NCBI GenBank assembly: GCA_002159065.1
Contig: LZRV01000010.1
Location: forward strand, 1 to 42,145
Reading direction: 5' to 3'
DNA length: 42,145 bases
DNA from: Paenibacillaceae bacterium ZCTH02-B3
GTDB taxonomy: Bacteria > Bacillota > Bacilli > Paenibacillales > Paenibacillaceae
Both the position numbers and the translations under genes were made by a program. The notes beneath the pieces were generated by a model. The model had not been told where the DNA came from. It saw only the letters and a program-made list of their open reading frames with translations, and ran no database searches. Positions 1 through 8,111 of the stretch are shown piece by piece (the stretch's first letter is position 1; every line of letters starts with the position of its first letter).

Positions 1-850
1 CCCGCCACTCCCCGCGCTCTTCCCAGGCGCGGGCTTTCGCATGGTCGTAGGCGATGCGCGTGCCGACCCAGCGGTACAGGGCGCGGGCTTTCGCTTCATC
101 GCCCTCCAGTCCGGCGGTGATCGCCAGCGCGGCTTCCGCCGCGTCCGGCGGAATCTCCGCGTCGATCACCTCGTAACGGCGCTGCCACAGCTCCCTGAGC
201 TCTTCCCGCAAAGCGCCGGTGAGAACGGGCAGGCGCGTATCGAGAACCTGTCCGGCCGCCGGCCGGATGATCCGGTCGGCCAGCCATCTGTACGCTTCGG
301 AACGTTCGATGTCGTCCGTGAACGGTCCCTGGGGGAAAAGGGCGCAATACCCGTAAAGCAGCACGGCCGCAAGCATGGCCCTTGCGGCGCCCAGCGCGGC
401 GCCCAGGATGCCGCCCGCCGCCCGTCCGAACAGGCCGCCGGAGGGCAGCAAACGCAGAGGCAGGACGCCGATTTTCACGATCAGGCCGCCGATGAAGCCC
501 ACAGCGGCACGGATCGGCAAATAGGCCAGCAAAAACAGAACGGCGAATCTGGTGAGCGGCAAATCGCGAAGGCCGGTGGCCAGCGTGTAGATCAGCTGGG
601 AGGCAAAGGACGCCTCCGGCAGCGGACGCTGCCAGTCGCGGGCGGCCAGCCAGCCGTAAACGTGCGGCGATGCGTACGCGGAAGCCCAGGCGGCCAGCGC
701 CAGCGATCCCAGCGTAAACAGGGTTCCCCCCGCGAAGGCGACCAGGCCGGCGGCGGAACCCGACGCTCCGCGCCAGATGCCCTGCAAAAAAGAAACGGCG
801 ACGATGCCGACGAGCAGGACCGTCGTGCCGCTTGCGAAATACTCGTTCAT
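1..850 (-). CDS. CvpA-like membrane protein fused to a transglutaminase-like domain (partial)
   Basis: The frame is open from an ATG at 848-850 to the window edge, so the C-terminus is missing. The first ~170 residues are hydrophobic with several membrane segments and Gly/Ala-rich turns, as in CvpA-family proteins. From about residue 200 the chain is soluble, and the last visible stretch (ALYRWVGTRIAYD, near residue 260) is typical of the start of a transglutaminase-core domain; the catalytic Cys-His-Asp would lie outside the window. The start codon overlaps the stop of the upstream gene by 4 bases (ATGA), so the two are co-transcribed and probably translationally coupled. By family, such proteins sit in the membrane with an outside papain-like domain; the substrate is unknown. 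The fold assignment is by eye. Confidence 0.7.
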   Translation of the reverse strand, partial: MNEYFASGTTVLLVGIVAVSFLQGIWRGASGSAAGLVAFAGGTLFTLGSLALAAWASAYASPHVYGWLAARDWQRPLPEASFASQLIYTLATGLRDLPLTRFAVLFLLAYLPIRAAVGFIGGLIVKIGVLPLRLLPSGGLFGRAAGGILGAALGAARAMLAAVLLYGYCALFPQGPFTDDIERSEAYRWLADRIIRPAAGQVLDTRLPVLTGALREELRELWQRRYEVIDAEIPPDAAEAALAITAGLEGDEAKARALYRWVGTRIAYDHAKARAWEERGEWR

Positions 851-1269
851 GATCCGGACGCCCGGGCCCGTTCCACGAACTCCCGGATGACGTCGTCCAT
901 TGGCCAGGATCCGAGGGGAATGCCCCGGTAGGCGACCCGGACCCTGTCCGATCCCGCCTCGCCGGTCAGCTTCAGATCGGAAGCGGTGATTTCGAACGCC
1001 CCGCCTCCCGTCTCCCGGTACTTGGCGTCCTCCGCCCCCGCGGTCATCACGGAGATCGCTTCCCGTTTCAGCGTTTCGGTAAGATCGGTGACGCTGTAGC
1101 CCCCGTACGCCAGCACGCCGAGCACGATCACGATGACGAGCGCCCATTTCAGCACCGTTTTGACCAGTTTCAAAACGATGAAGATCACCACGAGGGCGAC
1201 CACCGCCACCACCCAGTGATCCTGCAGCACCTGAAGCCAGGCTTCCGGGTTCCACAAGTCCGGGTTCAC
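847..1269 (-). CDS. Small membrane protein with extracytoplasmic tail, function unknown
   Basis: A 140-residue protein starting at GTG (1267-1269), preceded by a GGTGGAGG ribosome site. Residues ~18-58 hold two adjacent hydrophobic segments (VVAVVALVVIFIVLKLV and WALVIVIVLGVLAYGG), followed by a ~80-residue soluble tail rich in charged residues. It overlaps the CvpA/transglutaminase gene by 4 bases and is first in that two-gene operon, so it is probably a partner of that protein. I do not recognise a named family. An A/T-rich stretch with a TATAAT-like box on this strand (1322-1327) could be its promoter. Confidence 0.75.
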   Translation of the reverse strand: MNPDLWNPEAWLQVLQDHWVVAVVALVVIFIVLKLVKTVLKWALVIVIVLGVLAYGGYSVTDLTETLKREAISVMTAGAEDAKYRETGGGAFEITASDLKLTGEAGSDRVRVAYRGIPLGSWPMDDVIREFVERARASGS

Positions 1270-1475
1270 GATCCAACCTCCACCGGCCCGAAATGACGGC
1301 CAATCCTTTTATCTTGATTCTATTATATGAGCGAGCCCGGCCGCAACACGGCGGGACAAACGCCGCCTTCGTCATAACGCCCGCCGCCGGCACGTACAGT
1401 AGGTAAGAGCGGGCGCGGGACAAACCGCCGGAAGAAACCGGGGACGCCCGGGCAAGGCGAATGGGAGGTGGACGG

Positions 1476-2678
1476 GTGAAAACCGCCTTCTGGCTTTATC
1501 TTTTTCTGTTTGTGGCGTTTTTCGACCTTCACGCGCAATACCCGATGCTGACGCCGTTCGCCGTATCCCTTGGCGCCGCGCCGTCGTTCATCGGCCTGAT
1601 GATGGGCATGTACGCCCTCACCCATCTGCCGGGAAATCTCCTGGCCGGTTACGGCGTCGACCGGCTGGGCAGCCGGCTGTTCATCGCCGCCAGCCTCGTC
1701 GCCGTGGGCGTGCTGCTCGTCTTCCAGGCCAGGGTCACCGATCCCTGGCAACTGCTCGCGGTCCGCTCGGTCAGCGGTTTCGCCATCGCGTTTCTGTCCC
1801 CGGCCTGTCTGTCGCTGCTCGGCAGGCTGGCCCGCGACCGCATCATGCAAGGCAAGCTGATGGCGGTCAACGGGCTGGTGCACACGGTGGCGTCGGTGGT
1901 CTCGCCCGCCGCGGGAGCCTGGCTCGCCGCCCATCTCGGCTTTGCGAAGACCTTCGCCGCCCTCGGCTGGGTGCTGATCGCCACCGGACTGTTGTCGCTT
2001 TGGCTGGTCGCGGATTCCCCGCCCCGGCGAACGGCGGAACCGACGGCATCCGGGCCTGCCGCGGCGCTTCCCGCGGCGGACGCCGCCTCCGCTGCGGACG
2101 CCCCCTCGGGCGGCTTTCCGTGGAGCGTGCTGCTTCTGCCCCTTTCCCTCGCCTGCGCCCAGGGCATCCTCGCCTTCGAGCTGCCGTTCAAGGCCGGCGG
2201 CGAGGTGCATGACGCGATGCACACGGGCTGGCTGTTCACCCTGGTCAGCCTGGGCGCGCTTACCACCCTCAGCCTGCTCGCCCTGCAACGCCTGCCGCCT
2301 TACATGCGCACCGCGGCGGGCGCGGCGGCGATGGCCCTGTGCTTCTGGATGCTCGCTTCCCGCCCGCTGGCGGGCGCGCTGCCCGTCCTGCTGTTTCTGC
2401 TGGGCATGGCCAAGGGCGTTGCGCTTCCCGCGATGAATACGTTTCTGATGCAGCTGAGCGAGGCGTCGCGGTACGGAAGAACGTTCTCCGCCCTGTCCAT
2501 CGCGGTCTCCGTCGGCGCGTTCCTTGGTCCGCTGGCGGCCGGCCTGGTGCGGAATCACATTTCCCCCTATTTCTTTGCGTTTCTGGTGATCATGCTCGCC
2601 CTCCTGGCGCTCACGCCCAGGCCGTCCCTCGTCTCCGGCCGGGGGGGCCGGCCGACGGTCCCTCCGTCCGGAGCGTAA
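1476..2678 (+). CDS. Major facilitator superfamily transporter
   Basis: About 400 residues with twelve predicted hydrophobic segments, split into two halves by a polar, Ala/Pro-rich loop around residues 185-220. The loop between segments 2 and 3 carries a degenerate MFS motif A (GYGVDRLGSR, near residues 67-76). I chose the GTG at 1476 over the ATG at 1461 because GGGAGGTG at 1463-1470 is then correctly spaced; starting at 1461 would put the ribosome site inside the gene. The substrate cannot be told from sequence; a small drug or metabolite exporter is the usual role of such orphan single-gene MFS proteins. No regulator is adjacent. Confidence 0.85.
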   Translation: MKTAFWLYLFLFVAFFDLHAQYPMLTPFAVSLGAAPSFIGLMMGMYALTHLPGNLLAGYGVDRLGSRLFIAASLVAVGVLLVFQARVTDPWQLLAVRSVSGFAIAFLSPACLSLLGRLARDRIMQGKLMAVNGLVHTVASVVSPAAGAWLAAHLGFAKTFAALGWVLIATGLLSLWLVADSPPRRTAEPTASGPAAALPAADAASAADAPSGGFPWSVLLLPLSLACAQGILAFELPFKAGGEVHDAMHTGWLFTLVSLGALTTLSLLALQRLPPYMRTAAGAAAMALCFWMLASRPLAGALPVLLFLLGMAKGVALPAMNTFLMQLSEASRYGRTFSALSIAVSVGAFLGPLAAGLVRNHISPYFFAFLVIMLALLALTPRPSLVSGRGGRPTVPPSGA

Positions 2679-2750
2679 AGATTTCCGCCGGAAAATCCTC
2701 CCTCCGCCTGTCCGGAAGAATGGGAATTCCCGGGACAGACACGGGTCCGC

Positions 2751-2779
2751 TTGCCCCCGCCGCCGCTAAAGGCTATAAT
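2751..2779 (+). promoter_or_regulatory. Probable sigma-A promoter for the Toprim gene
   Basis: TTGCCC at 2751-2756 and TATAAT at 2774-2779 are separated by 17 bases, close to the consensus. The start codon of the next gene lies about 97 bases downstream. Confidence 0.55.
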
Positions 2780-2875
2780 ACTTTAAACCACTTCAAACCG
2801 GACAAAGGGGCCGGATCCGCAACTGCGGGCGGACCCCTAACAGCGGGATTAACCCGGACAGGGGGATATGCCGCG

Positions 2876-3289
2876 GTGGACATCGTGATCATCGTCGAAG
2901 GCAAGAAGGACAAGGCGCGCCTGTCCCGCGTGCTGTCGCCGGATGTGCCGATCCATTGCACCTACGGGTCGCTGAGCAGCGAACGCATCGAGAAGCTGCG
3001 CCGCGCCGCCGGCAACCGGCAGGTCTACCTGTTCATGGACAACGACGCCTCCGGCCGCAAGATTCGCGCCATCCTGTGTGACGTGTTCCCCGACGCCGTG
3101 CAGATTTACACGCGCAAAGGTTACAACGGCGTGGAAGGCACGCCGGAGGAATACCTGATCCGCCAGCTCGAGAAAGCCGGACTGGAGGAATACATCGTCT
3201 ATCCGGAGTGCGATCCGGCGCCAGACCGTCCGGTTTTTCCGGGCAAGCGCGTTTTCGCTCCCGCCGTCGGATTCCGGGCCGGAAAATGA
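2876..3289 (+). CDS. Small Toprim-domain protein (RNase M5/primase-like fold)
   Basis: 137 residues from a GTG at 2876 with GGGGGAT at 2861-2867 as ribosome site. Nearly the whole protein is one Toprim domain: the first strand ends in the catalytic glutamate (IVEGKKDK, Glu8) and the second motif is DxD (FMDNDASGRK, Asp55 and Asp57). The protein stops soon after, without the helicase, zinc-finger or topoisomerase parts of larger Toprim enzymes. RNase M5 (RnmV), which matures 5S rRNA, is the closest well-known small Toprim enzyme, but it is longer and has a C-terminal domain that I do not see here. Family members of this size are common in Paenibacillaceae and uncharacterised. It has its own promoter and a strong terminator. 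Confidence 0.8.
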   Translation: MDIVIIVEGKKDKARLSRVLSPDVPIHCTYGSLSSERIEKLRRAAGNRQVYLFMDNDASGRKIRAILCDVFPDAVQIYTRKGYNGVEGTPEEYLIRQLEKAGLEEYIVYPECDPAPDRPVFPGKRVFAPAVGFRAGK

Positions 3290-3290
3290 A

Positions 3291-3321
3291 AACAGGCCGC
3301 AAGGCCTGTTTCCTGTTTTTT
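3291..3321 (+). terminator. Rho-independent terminator after the Toprim gene
   Basis: The stem AACAGGCC/GGCCTGTT with loop GCAA (3291-3310) is followed by TCCTGTTTTTT. Confidence 0.85.
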
Positions 3322-3391
3322 CCCGAAAACCCGGTTTTCATGCGAAAATCTCAAGGTGCTTTTGTCTTCCCGACGGCACGGCGCACGGCGT

Positions 3392-4030
3392 TTACAGCAA
3401 ACTCCTGATGTCGCCGATGATGCCGTCCAGCGTGCCTTCCAGGTTCCCTTCCAGCAGATAGCTGTTGACGGAAATCCATTTGCGGATCTTGCCGTCCTGG
3501 TCGATCAGGATGTACAGGTTGGAGTGGCCGAAATTGCCCTCGCTGTCCTTGGTGACCAGGATGTCGTACTGTTTCGCCAGATCCGCCGTGGCCTTTTCTT
3601 CGCCCCGCAGAAACTTCCATCCGCTGAAGTCGGCGTCGAACTTGCCGGCGAATTCCCTCAGGCGCTCCGGCGTGTCCCGCTCCGGATCGATGGTGACGGA
3701 CAGCAGCATCACCTTGTCGCCGAACACGCCCAGGTCCTTCAACCGGTTCTGCACCTGGGACAGAAGGAATGTCGTCGGCGGACACACGTCGGGACAATAG
3801 GAGAAAAAGAAATACAGCAGCCTGACCTTCCCGCCCGTATTTTCCAGCGTCACCGTATTGCCGTCCACGTCCTCAAACGAAAAAGGCGCCGCGTCCCTGA
3901 CCACCGGAAGTCTGGACCCGCCCGCGGAGGACGCCCACCAATAGATGGCGATCACCCCCAGCACGATCACCACCGCGGCGGGAAAGGCCCAGGTTTTCCA
4001 GCGGTTAGCCCCCTTCGCCGTCTCTCCCAT
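3392..4030 (-). CDS. SCO1/SenC family copper chaperone for cytochrome oxidase
   Basis: A 212-residue thioredoxin-fold protein with one N-terminal membrane anchor (residues ~15-32), so the domain faces outside. The copper-binding CxxxC (SYCPDVC, Cys79 and Cys83) and the later histidine (FGHSN, His169) are all present, as is the family stretch VTIDPERDTPERL. Sco proteins deliver copper to the CuA site of cytochrome c oxidase. ATG at 4030 is preferred over a GTG at 4039 because GGGGGTG lies just upstream of the ATG. It lies 18 bases downstream of ctaB on the same strand, the usual oxidase-assembly pairing. Homologous to B. subtilis YpmQ/SCO. Confidence 0.93.
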   Translation of the reverse strand: MGETAKGANRWKTWAFPAAVVIVLGVIAIYWWASSAGGSRLPVVRDAAPFSFEDVDGNTVTLENTGGKVRLLYFFFSYCPDVCPPTTFLLSQVQNRLKDLGVFGDKVMLLSVTIDPERDTPERLREFAGKFDADFSGWKFLRGEEKATADLAKQYDILVTKDSEGNFGHSNLYILIDQDGKIRKWISVNSYLLEGNLEGTLDGIIGDIRSLL

Positions 4031-4048
4031 TCCGGTCACCCCCGTCCG

Positions 4049-4948
4049 TTAGTAGATCCAGTGGTTCAGCCAGTCCATCAGCCGGGAACGGTAGAAGTTT
4101 TTCGCGTCAAGCACCATCACGATAAAAATGACCAGCAGATAGTTCACCGAGATGAGAAAATTTCCGCGTGCCCATTTCGCGTCGTCGCGGGCGCGGAAGC
4201 CCGCCAGGGTGTCGATCAGCCACCACGCGCTGAGCAGGACGGAAACCGCGAGAAAAACGGGCCCCACATATCCATACGCGTAAAGCAGCACGCAGGTTGG
4301 GATCAGCAGCGCGATGTACACGGCCATGTGCACCTTCGCCCGGAAAGCGCCTTTCACCACTGGCAGCATCGGAAATCCGGCGGCGGCGTATTCCTCCCGC
4401 CGGCGGATGCCCAGCGACCAGAAATGGGGCGGCTGCCAGAAAAAAAGCAGGGCAAACAGCAGCACCGCGCCAACGTCGATGGCTCCGGTCTTGGCGGTGT
4501 ATCCGATGACCGGCGGCATGGCCCCGGCGATCCCGCCGACGTCCGTGCTCCAGGGGGAGCGGCGTTTCAGCAGGATGGTATACACGACCACATAGGCGAA
4601 ATGCCCGATCAGTCCCATTAGCCCGGCCAGGGGATTGACCAAAAGGAACAGGATGAGCAGCCCGGCGACGCCCAATACGGCCGCATACGCGAGGGCGAAA
4701 GCGGGTTTCACCCTGCCCGCCGCCAGGGCGCGGTCCTTCGTCCGCTCCATCCGCAGGTCCAGATCGCGGTCCCACCAGTTGTTGAACACGCAGGCGGACG
4801 CCATCGTCAGCGCGCTGCCGAGCAGCGTCCACAGAAGAAGCATCCAGTCCGGCTCGCGCGAAGCGGCGATCCAGTATCCGCCGAAAGCCGCCACCAGATT
4901 CAGCCGGATGATGCCCGGCTTGGTCATTCCGATCAGATCTTTCAGCAA
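4049..4948 (-). CDS. ctaB: Protoheme IX farnesyltransferase (heme O synthase)
   Basis: 299 residues with the nine-helix pattern of the UbiA prenyltransferase family. The first Asp-rich site is complete (NNWWDRDLDLRMERTK, Asp60, Asp64, Arg69, Thr70), and the second conserved loop reads STDVGGIAGAMPP. It attaches a farnesyl group to protoheme to make heme O for the terminal oxidase. The start is TTG at 4946-4948 behind GGGGGAG; no better start is seen. It forms an operon with the downstream Sco gene. The oxidase subunits themselves are not in the window. Confidence 0.95.
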   Translation of the reverse strand: MLKDLIGMTKPGIIRLNLVAAFGGYWIAASREPDWMLLLWTLLGSALTMASACVFNNWWDRDLDLRMERTKDRALAAGRVKPAFALAYAAVLGVAGLLILFLLVNPLAGLMGLIGHFAYVVVYTILLKRRSPWSTDVGGIAGAMPPVIGYTAKTGAIDVGAVLLFALLFFWQPPHFWSLGIRRREEYAAAGFPMLPVVKGAFRAKVHMAVYIALLIPTCVLLYAYGYVGPVFLAVSVLLSAWWLIDTLAGFRARDDAKWARGNFLISVNYLLVIFIVMVLDAKNFYRSRLMDWLNHWIY

Positions 4949-5089
4949 GGCGCCTTCTCCCCCGCAACCGCAAAAAAGCCGTACCGATTAATCCTCATCA
5001 TACCCCACAAAAACGGTCATGACAATTATCGACCACACCGTTCAACAATTCGTCAACGAAATTTCCCTGTTTGGCCATTGCTTTAGGAT

Positions 5090-5223
5090 CTCCCGGGTCT
5101 TCGGAAAAGACGGATTCGTCCGCCGCCCCGGAATTTCCCGGTCCTCCGGGAAGACGGATTGTTCCGCAACGGAACGCCGCAAATTCCCCGGGTTCCTGGA
5201 AAAACGGACCGGCCCGCGGCATA
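5090..5223. repeat. Three imperfect ~45-bp tandem repeats upstream of cwlJ
   Basis: Units begin near 5090, 5133 and 5183. Each opens with TCCCGGGT-like sequence, followed by a GGAAAAGACGGATT-like core and a GC-rich tail. They fill much of the 328-base gap between ctaB and cwlJ; the rest of the gap (4949-5089 and 5224-5276) shows no gene. Two frames are open across the repeats but encode only the repeat itself. Confidence 0.6.
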
Positions 5224-5276
5224 CATTGGATACGGGCGGGCGCCCGCCACATGGCGCCGAAAGGGCGGTGCTGTCC

Positions 5277-5702
5277 ATGGCCGTCGTCAGGGCCGACAGT
5301 GAACACCTGAAACTGCTGGCCCGCCTCATGCGCGCGGAAGCCGAAGGCGAAGGCGAACTCGGCATGCTGATGGTCGGCAACGTCGGGGTCAACCGGGTGC
5401 GGGCCAATTGCCTCGATTTCCGCAACATTCGCACCATCCCGGACATGGTGTTTCAATCTCCCGGCGGTTTCGAAGCGGTGCGAAAGCCTTACTTTTACCA
5501 GGCCGCGCGGGAAAGGGACATCGCCCTGGCCAGGCGCGTCGTGAACGGGGAGCGGCAGCATCCGGCCACCTATGCGCTCTGGTTTTTCCGTCCCACCGGC
5601 GAATGTCCCCCCAGCTGGTACAACCAGCGGCATACCGGCAGGTACAAGAGCCATTGCTTCTTCGCTCCCGATCCGGGAGATTGCCCGCGGATCTACCCGT
5701 AA
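5277..5702 (+). CDS. cwlJ: Cell wall hydrolase CwlJ (spore cortex germination)
   Basis: 141 residues, the same length as B. subtilis CwlJ, starting at ATG 5277 (MAVVRADSEHL) behind GGGCGGTG. The whole protein is the SleB/CwlJ hydrolase domain: LARLMRAEAEGEGELGM with the conserved glutamates near residue 20, VGNVGVNRV, and the C-terminal FFRPTGECPPSWYNQ block. It has no signal peptide, as expected for a protein made in the mother cell and placed in the spore coat. CwlJ degrades spore cortex during germination. The frame stays open 86 codons further upstream, but that part is repeat-derived. gerQ follows at once, the known partner needed to localise CwlJ. Confidence 0.95.
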   Translation: MAVVRADSEHLKLLARLMRAEAEGEGELGMLMVGNVGVNRVRANCLDFRNIRTIPDMVFQSPGGFEAVRKPYFYQAARERDIALARRVVNGERQHPATYALWFFRPTGECPPSWYNQRHTGRYKSHCFFAPDPGDCPRIYP

Positions 5703-5743
5703 CCCGCGAGCGCGCAACCCGCACGGAAAGGAGGAGTTTTCCC

Positions 5744-6211
5744 TTGTACGGCAAATCCCCCTCGTTCCCGGCCGCTTACCCTTTCGCTTCGCCTTACGCC
5801 TACGCGCAGCCTGTCGCGGCGGGCTGGCCGCCGTATTCCGTGCTTTACGCGGCCCCGCCGTCCGCGGCCATGGGTCCCGGCCCAGGCACGGCCTTGAGCG
5901 GCGCGCCCATCTCGCCCGGCGGCGTGGTGCAGCCCGCGCCTCCCGTCGAAGAATCCTACGTGGAAAACATCCTGCGCATGAACCTCGGCAAGGAAGCCAC
6001 CATCTACATGACCTTCGAAAACAACCGGGAATGGAACGCCAAGGTGTTCCGGGGCGTGCTGGAAGCGGCCGGCCGGGACCACATCGTCCTCAGCGACCCG
6101 AACACCGGCACGCGATATCTGCTGCTGACGATCAATCTGGACTACATTACCTTTGACGAGCCGCTCAATTATCAGTTGCCGTTCGGGATGACGTCCGTGA
6201 CCCGGCCCTGA
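5744..6211 (+). CDS. gerQ: Spore coat protein GerQ
   Basis: 155 residues from a TTG at 5744 with AAAGGAGGAG at 5727-5736. The first ~70 residues are rich in Pro, Ala, Tyr and Gly; the conserved GerQ core begins at EESYVENILRMNLGK and runs through YMTFENNREWNAKVF, AAGRDHIVLSD and YLLLTINLDYITFDEPLNY to the end. GerQ is a coat protein, cross-linked by transglutaminase in B. subtilis, that is required for CwlJ to reach the spore. The pair cwlJ-gerQ is in the usual order with 41 bases between them. Its 3' end overlaps the convergent gene that ends at 6172. Confidence 0.95.
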   Translation: MYGKSPSFPAAYPFASPYAYAQPVAAGWPPYSVLYAAPPSAAMGPGPGTALSGAPISPGGVVQPAPPVEESYVENILRMNLGKEATIYMTFENNREWNAKVFRGVLEAAGRDHIVLSDPNTGTRYLLLTINLDYITFDEPLNYQLPFGMTSVTRP

Positions 6212-6501
6212 ACGGGGCGAAACCGCCAGACGCGCACCCCGTCCCGGCCGCCCTTGACCCACGGTTCCATCTCCCCGAAACCGGAACGCCCGGCGCGGCG
6301 TTCCTCTTCCATGCGCAGGGCTTGTCCGCCGTCCCCCGCGAGACGGAGTTCGACGAAGACGCCCGGCTGCGTTTCGTTTTCCGCCAGGAGCACGCCCTCC
6401 CACCGCTCCGGATGACGCCGGACCCATTCGAGAAAGGCGCTCCGGTGTTCCTCCAAAATCCGGTATTCGCAAAAGACGAGCACCGTGTCTTCCGCCCTCA
6501 C
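6172..6501 (-). CDS. Small protein of unknown function, possibly ferredoxin-like (ABM/NIPSNAP) fold
   Basis: 109 residues from a GTG at 6501 with a G-rich ribosome site upstream. The pattern VLVFCEYRILEEHRSAFLEWVRRHP followed by a VLLAENETQPGVFVELRL strand resembles the beta-alpha-beta core of small ABM or NIPSNAP-like dimeric proteins, a guess from pattern only. It is convergent with gerQ and overlaps its last 40 bases. If real, its last ~13 codons are shared with gerQ on the other strand. Confidence 0.6.
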   Translation of the reverse strand: MRAEDTVLVFCEYRILEEHRSAFLEWVRRHPERWEGVLLAENETQPGVFVELRLAGDGGQALRMEEERRAGRSGFGEMEPWVKGGRDGVRVWRFRPVQGRVTDVIPNGN

Positions 6502-6710
6502 GCAAGGTTCCCCCCGTCATAGGATGATTCCGTATGCGCATGCACGCCAAGCGGGAATCCTGTCCTCCGGACCGTCGGATATTTTCTCCGGCTGCTGTCC
6601 ATACTTTACCATAAACGACCCGGCCCCGGACATCCGCGGCCGGCGCGGCCTTTTGGAAATATCCGGCCGTCTTTCGGCCATCATCCGACGAACGGGAGCG
6701 AATCAGCCGC

Positions 6711-7688
6711 ATGGACACGGGCACTCATCTTTTGTTCGGACTGGGACTGGGCGGCCTTGCGCTGGCCGACCCTTTCCTGGCGGAACACCCTTCGGGACAG
6801 TGGGCGGTCATGATCGGCACCGTGCTGGGTTCCCAGGCTCCCGACGCGGACTTTTTGCTGAAGCTGAAAAGTTACCCCGTCTATCTCCGGCACCACCGGG
6901 GCATCAGCCATTCCGTTCCGTTCCTGTTCGCGTGGACCGGGCTGATCACCGCCTTCGTCGCCGTCCTGTTTCCCGAGATCCCCTGGCAGCGGACGGCGCC
7001 GTGGATCCTGCTGGCGACGGCCGTTCATGTGGCCACGGACCTGTTCAACCCTTACGGCACGCAGGGGTTTTGGCCCTTCAGCCGGAAATGGATCGCCCTA
7101 AGCGCCGTCCACATCATCGATCCCGTGATCTTCACGGCGCATCTGGCCGCGATTGCGCTCTGGGTGTTCGGCGGAACGCGGGTTCGCCCGGGCGCGCTGT
7201 TCGCCGTTTTGTATGTCTTCCTGGCCTTGTATTTCATTTGGCGGGTGGTGGAACGCCGCCGGATCGAACGCAGACTGCCCGCGCAGGATCCGTCGACCCG
7301 TCCGGGAGACCGCTACGCGCTCCTTCCGACCCTCTCCCCGGGTCGGTGGAGCGTGCTCAAGGAATCGGAAGGCGGCGTGTACGCCATCGGCGAATGGACG
7401 CCGTCCGGGGGACTGAAATGGCTTGACGTGCTGAGAAGCCACAACGGTCCCCAGGTGGACGCGGCCAGCCGCCATCCGGACGTGCAGACGCTGCTCAGGC
7501 TTACGCCGTTCGCCTGTGTGCAAGTGCACCCCCGGGACTGGGGATACGAGGTGCGGTGGATCGACCTGCGCTTTCCAGCCCGCCGGCAAAGCCCATTCGC
7601 GGCCATCGTCCTGCTCGACAAGAGGGGCGTGCCTTTCCGTTCCCACATCGGCTGGCTGAACGGGAAAACCTTCGCTGGCGGCGGGTGA
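6711..7688 (+). CDS. yfhP: Membrane-bound metal-dependent hydrolase, YfhP/YdjM family
   Basis: 325 residues. The N-terminal half has 4-5 hydrophobic segments with the family histidines and acids in conserved places: MDTGTHLLFG at the start, GSQAPDADFLLKL, LRHHRGISHSVPF and AVHVATDLFNPYG. This matches the YdjM/YfhP superfamily of inner-membrane putative metal hydrolases. The C-terminal ~130 residues form a soluble domain seen in YfhP proteins of spore formers. YfhP is of unknown exact function; it has been linked to YfhQ/MutY regulation only by neighbourhood in B. subtilis. No operon partner is evident here. Bases 6502-6710 upstream hold no gene. Confidence 0.85.
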   Translation: MDTGTHLLFGLGLGGLALADPFLAEHPSGQWAVMIGTVLGSQAPDADFLLKLKSYPVYLRHHRGISHSVPFLFAWTGLITAFVAVLFPEIPWQRTAPWILLATAVHVATDLFNPYGTQGFWPFSRKWIALSAVHIIDPVIFTAHLAAIALWVFGGTRVRPGALFAVLYVFLALYFIWRVVERRRIERRLPAQDPSTRPGDRYALLPTLSPGRWSVLKESEGGVYAIGEWTPSGGLKWLDVLRSHNGPQVDAASRHPDVQTLLRLTPFACVQVHPRDWGYEVRWIDLRFPARRQSPFAAIVLLDKRGVPFRSHIGWLNGKTFAGGG

Positions 7689-7767
7689 CAAACATCCGCG
7701 GTTGCATTATGATAAAAACGTCCGGTCCGATCGGCCCGGCGCGGCGGCCTTCCGGCGGACGGCACGC

Positions 7768-7793
7768 AAAAAGCCCGAGTCGCCTCGGGCTTT
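7768..7793 (-). terminator. Terminator between yfhP and the SASP gene
   Basis: The stem AAAGCCCGAG/CTCGGGCTTT with a short loop has a T run on the minus strand, so it ends the SASP transcript; it may also serve the convergent yfhP transcript. Confidence 0.8.
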
Positions 7794-7810
7794 CCCGCCA
7801 GGACGGGTTG

Positions 7811-8020
7811 TCAGAACCGTTGGCCTTGCAATTGCTGCTCGGCGATGCCGATCAGGGACTTGGTGATGTAGCCCCCGAGGGAACCGGTGTCGCGCGCGCT
7901 CATGTGGCCGTAATAGCCGTCCTGCGGAATTTGCACGCCCAGCTGCTGGGCGGCTTCCATCTTCAAGTTTTGCAGCGCGGCTTTCGCTTGCGGAACGACG
8001 GGTTGATTGCTTCTCGCCAT
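7811..8020 (-). CDS. Alpha/beta-type small acid-soluble spore protein
   Basis: 69 residues from ATG 8020 behind AAAGGAG. The two family blocks are present: QAKAALQNLKMEAAQQLGV, which contains the GPR protease cleavage region, and GYYGHMSARDTGSLGGYITKSL. These proteins coat spore DNA and protect it from UV and heat. Monocistronic, with its own terminator and a sigma-G-like promoter. Paralogues are normally several per genome, so I give no symbol. Confidence 0.95.
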   Translation of the reverse strand: MARSNQPVVPQAKAALQNLKMEAAQQLGVQIPQDGYYGHMSARDTGSLGGYITKSLIGIAEQQLQGQRF

Positions 8021-8065
8021 GGGCGTTTGCTCCTTTCGCGTTGGGTTGCGCAAGCTTGCGATGGT

Positions 8066-8095
8066 TAGTATGCAATGCACGCATCATTTTATCCC
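8066..8095 (-). promoter_or_regulatory. Probable sigma-G promoter of the SASP gene
   Basis: On the minus strand GGGATA (8090-8095) and CATACTA (8066-8072) are 17 bases apart. The -10 matches the forespore sigma-G consensus fully and the -35 in four of six positions. The SASP start codon lies 45 bases downstream. Confidence 0.5.
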
Positions 8096-8111
8096 GGGGA
8101 GACGTGGATTT

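Noticed and set aside
1323..2558. 411-codon open frame on the minus strand
   Set aside because: Antisense to the MFS gene and dominated by Gln, Arg and Gly; no ribosome site or domain.
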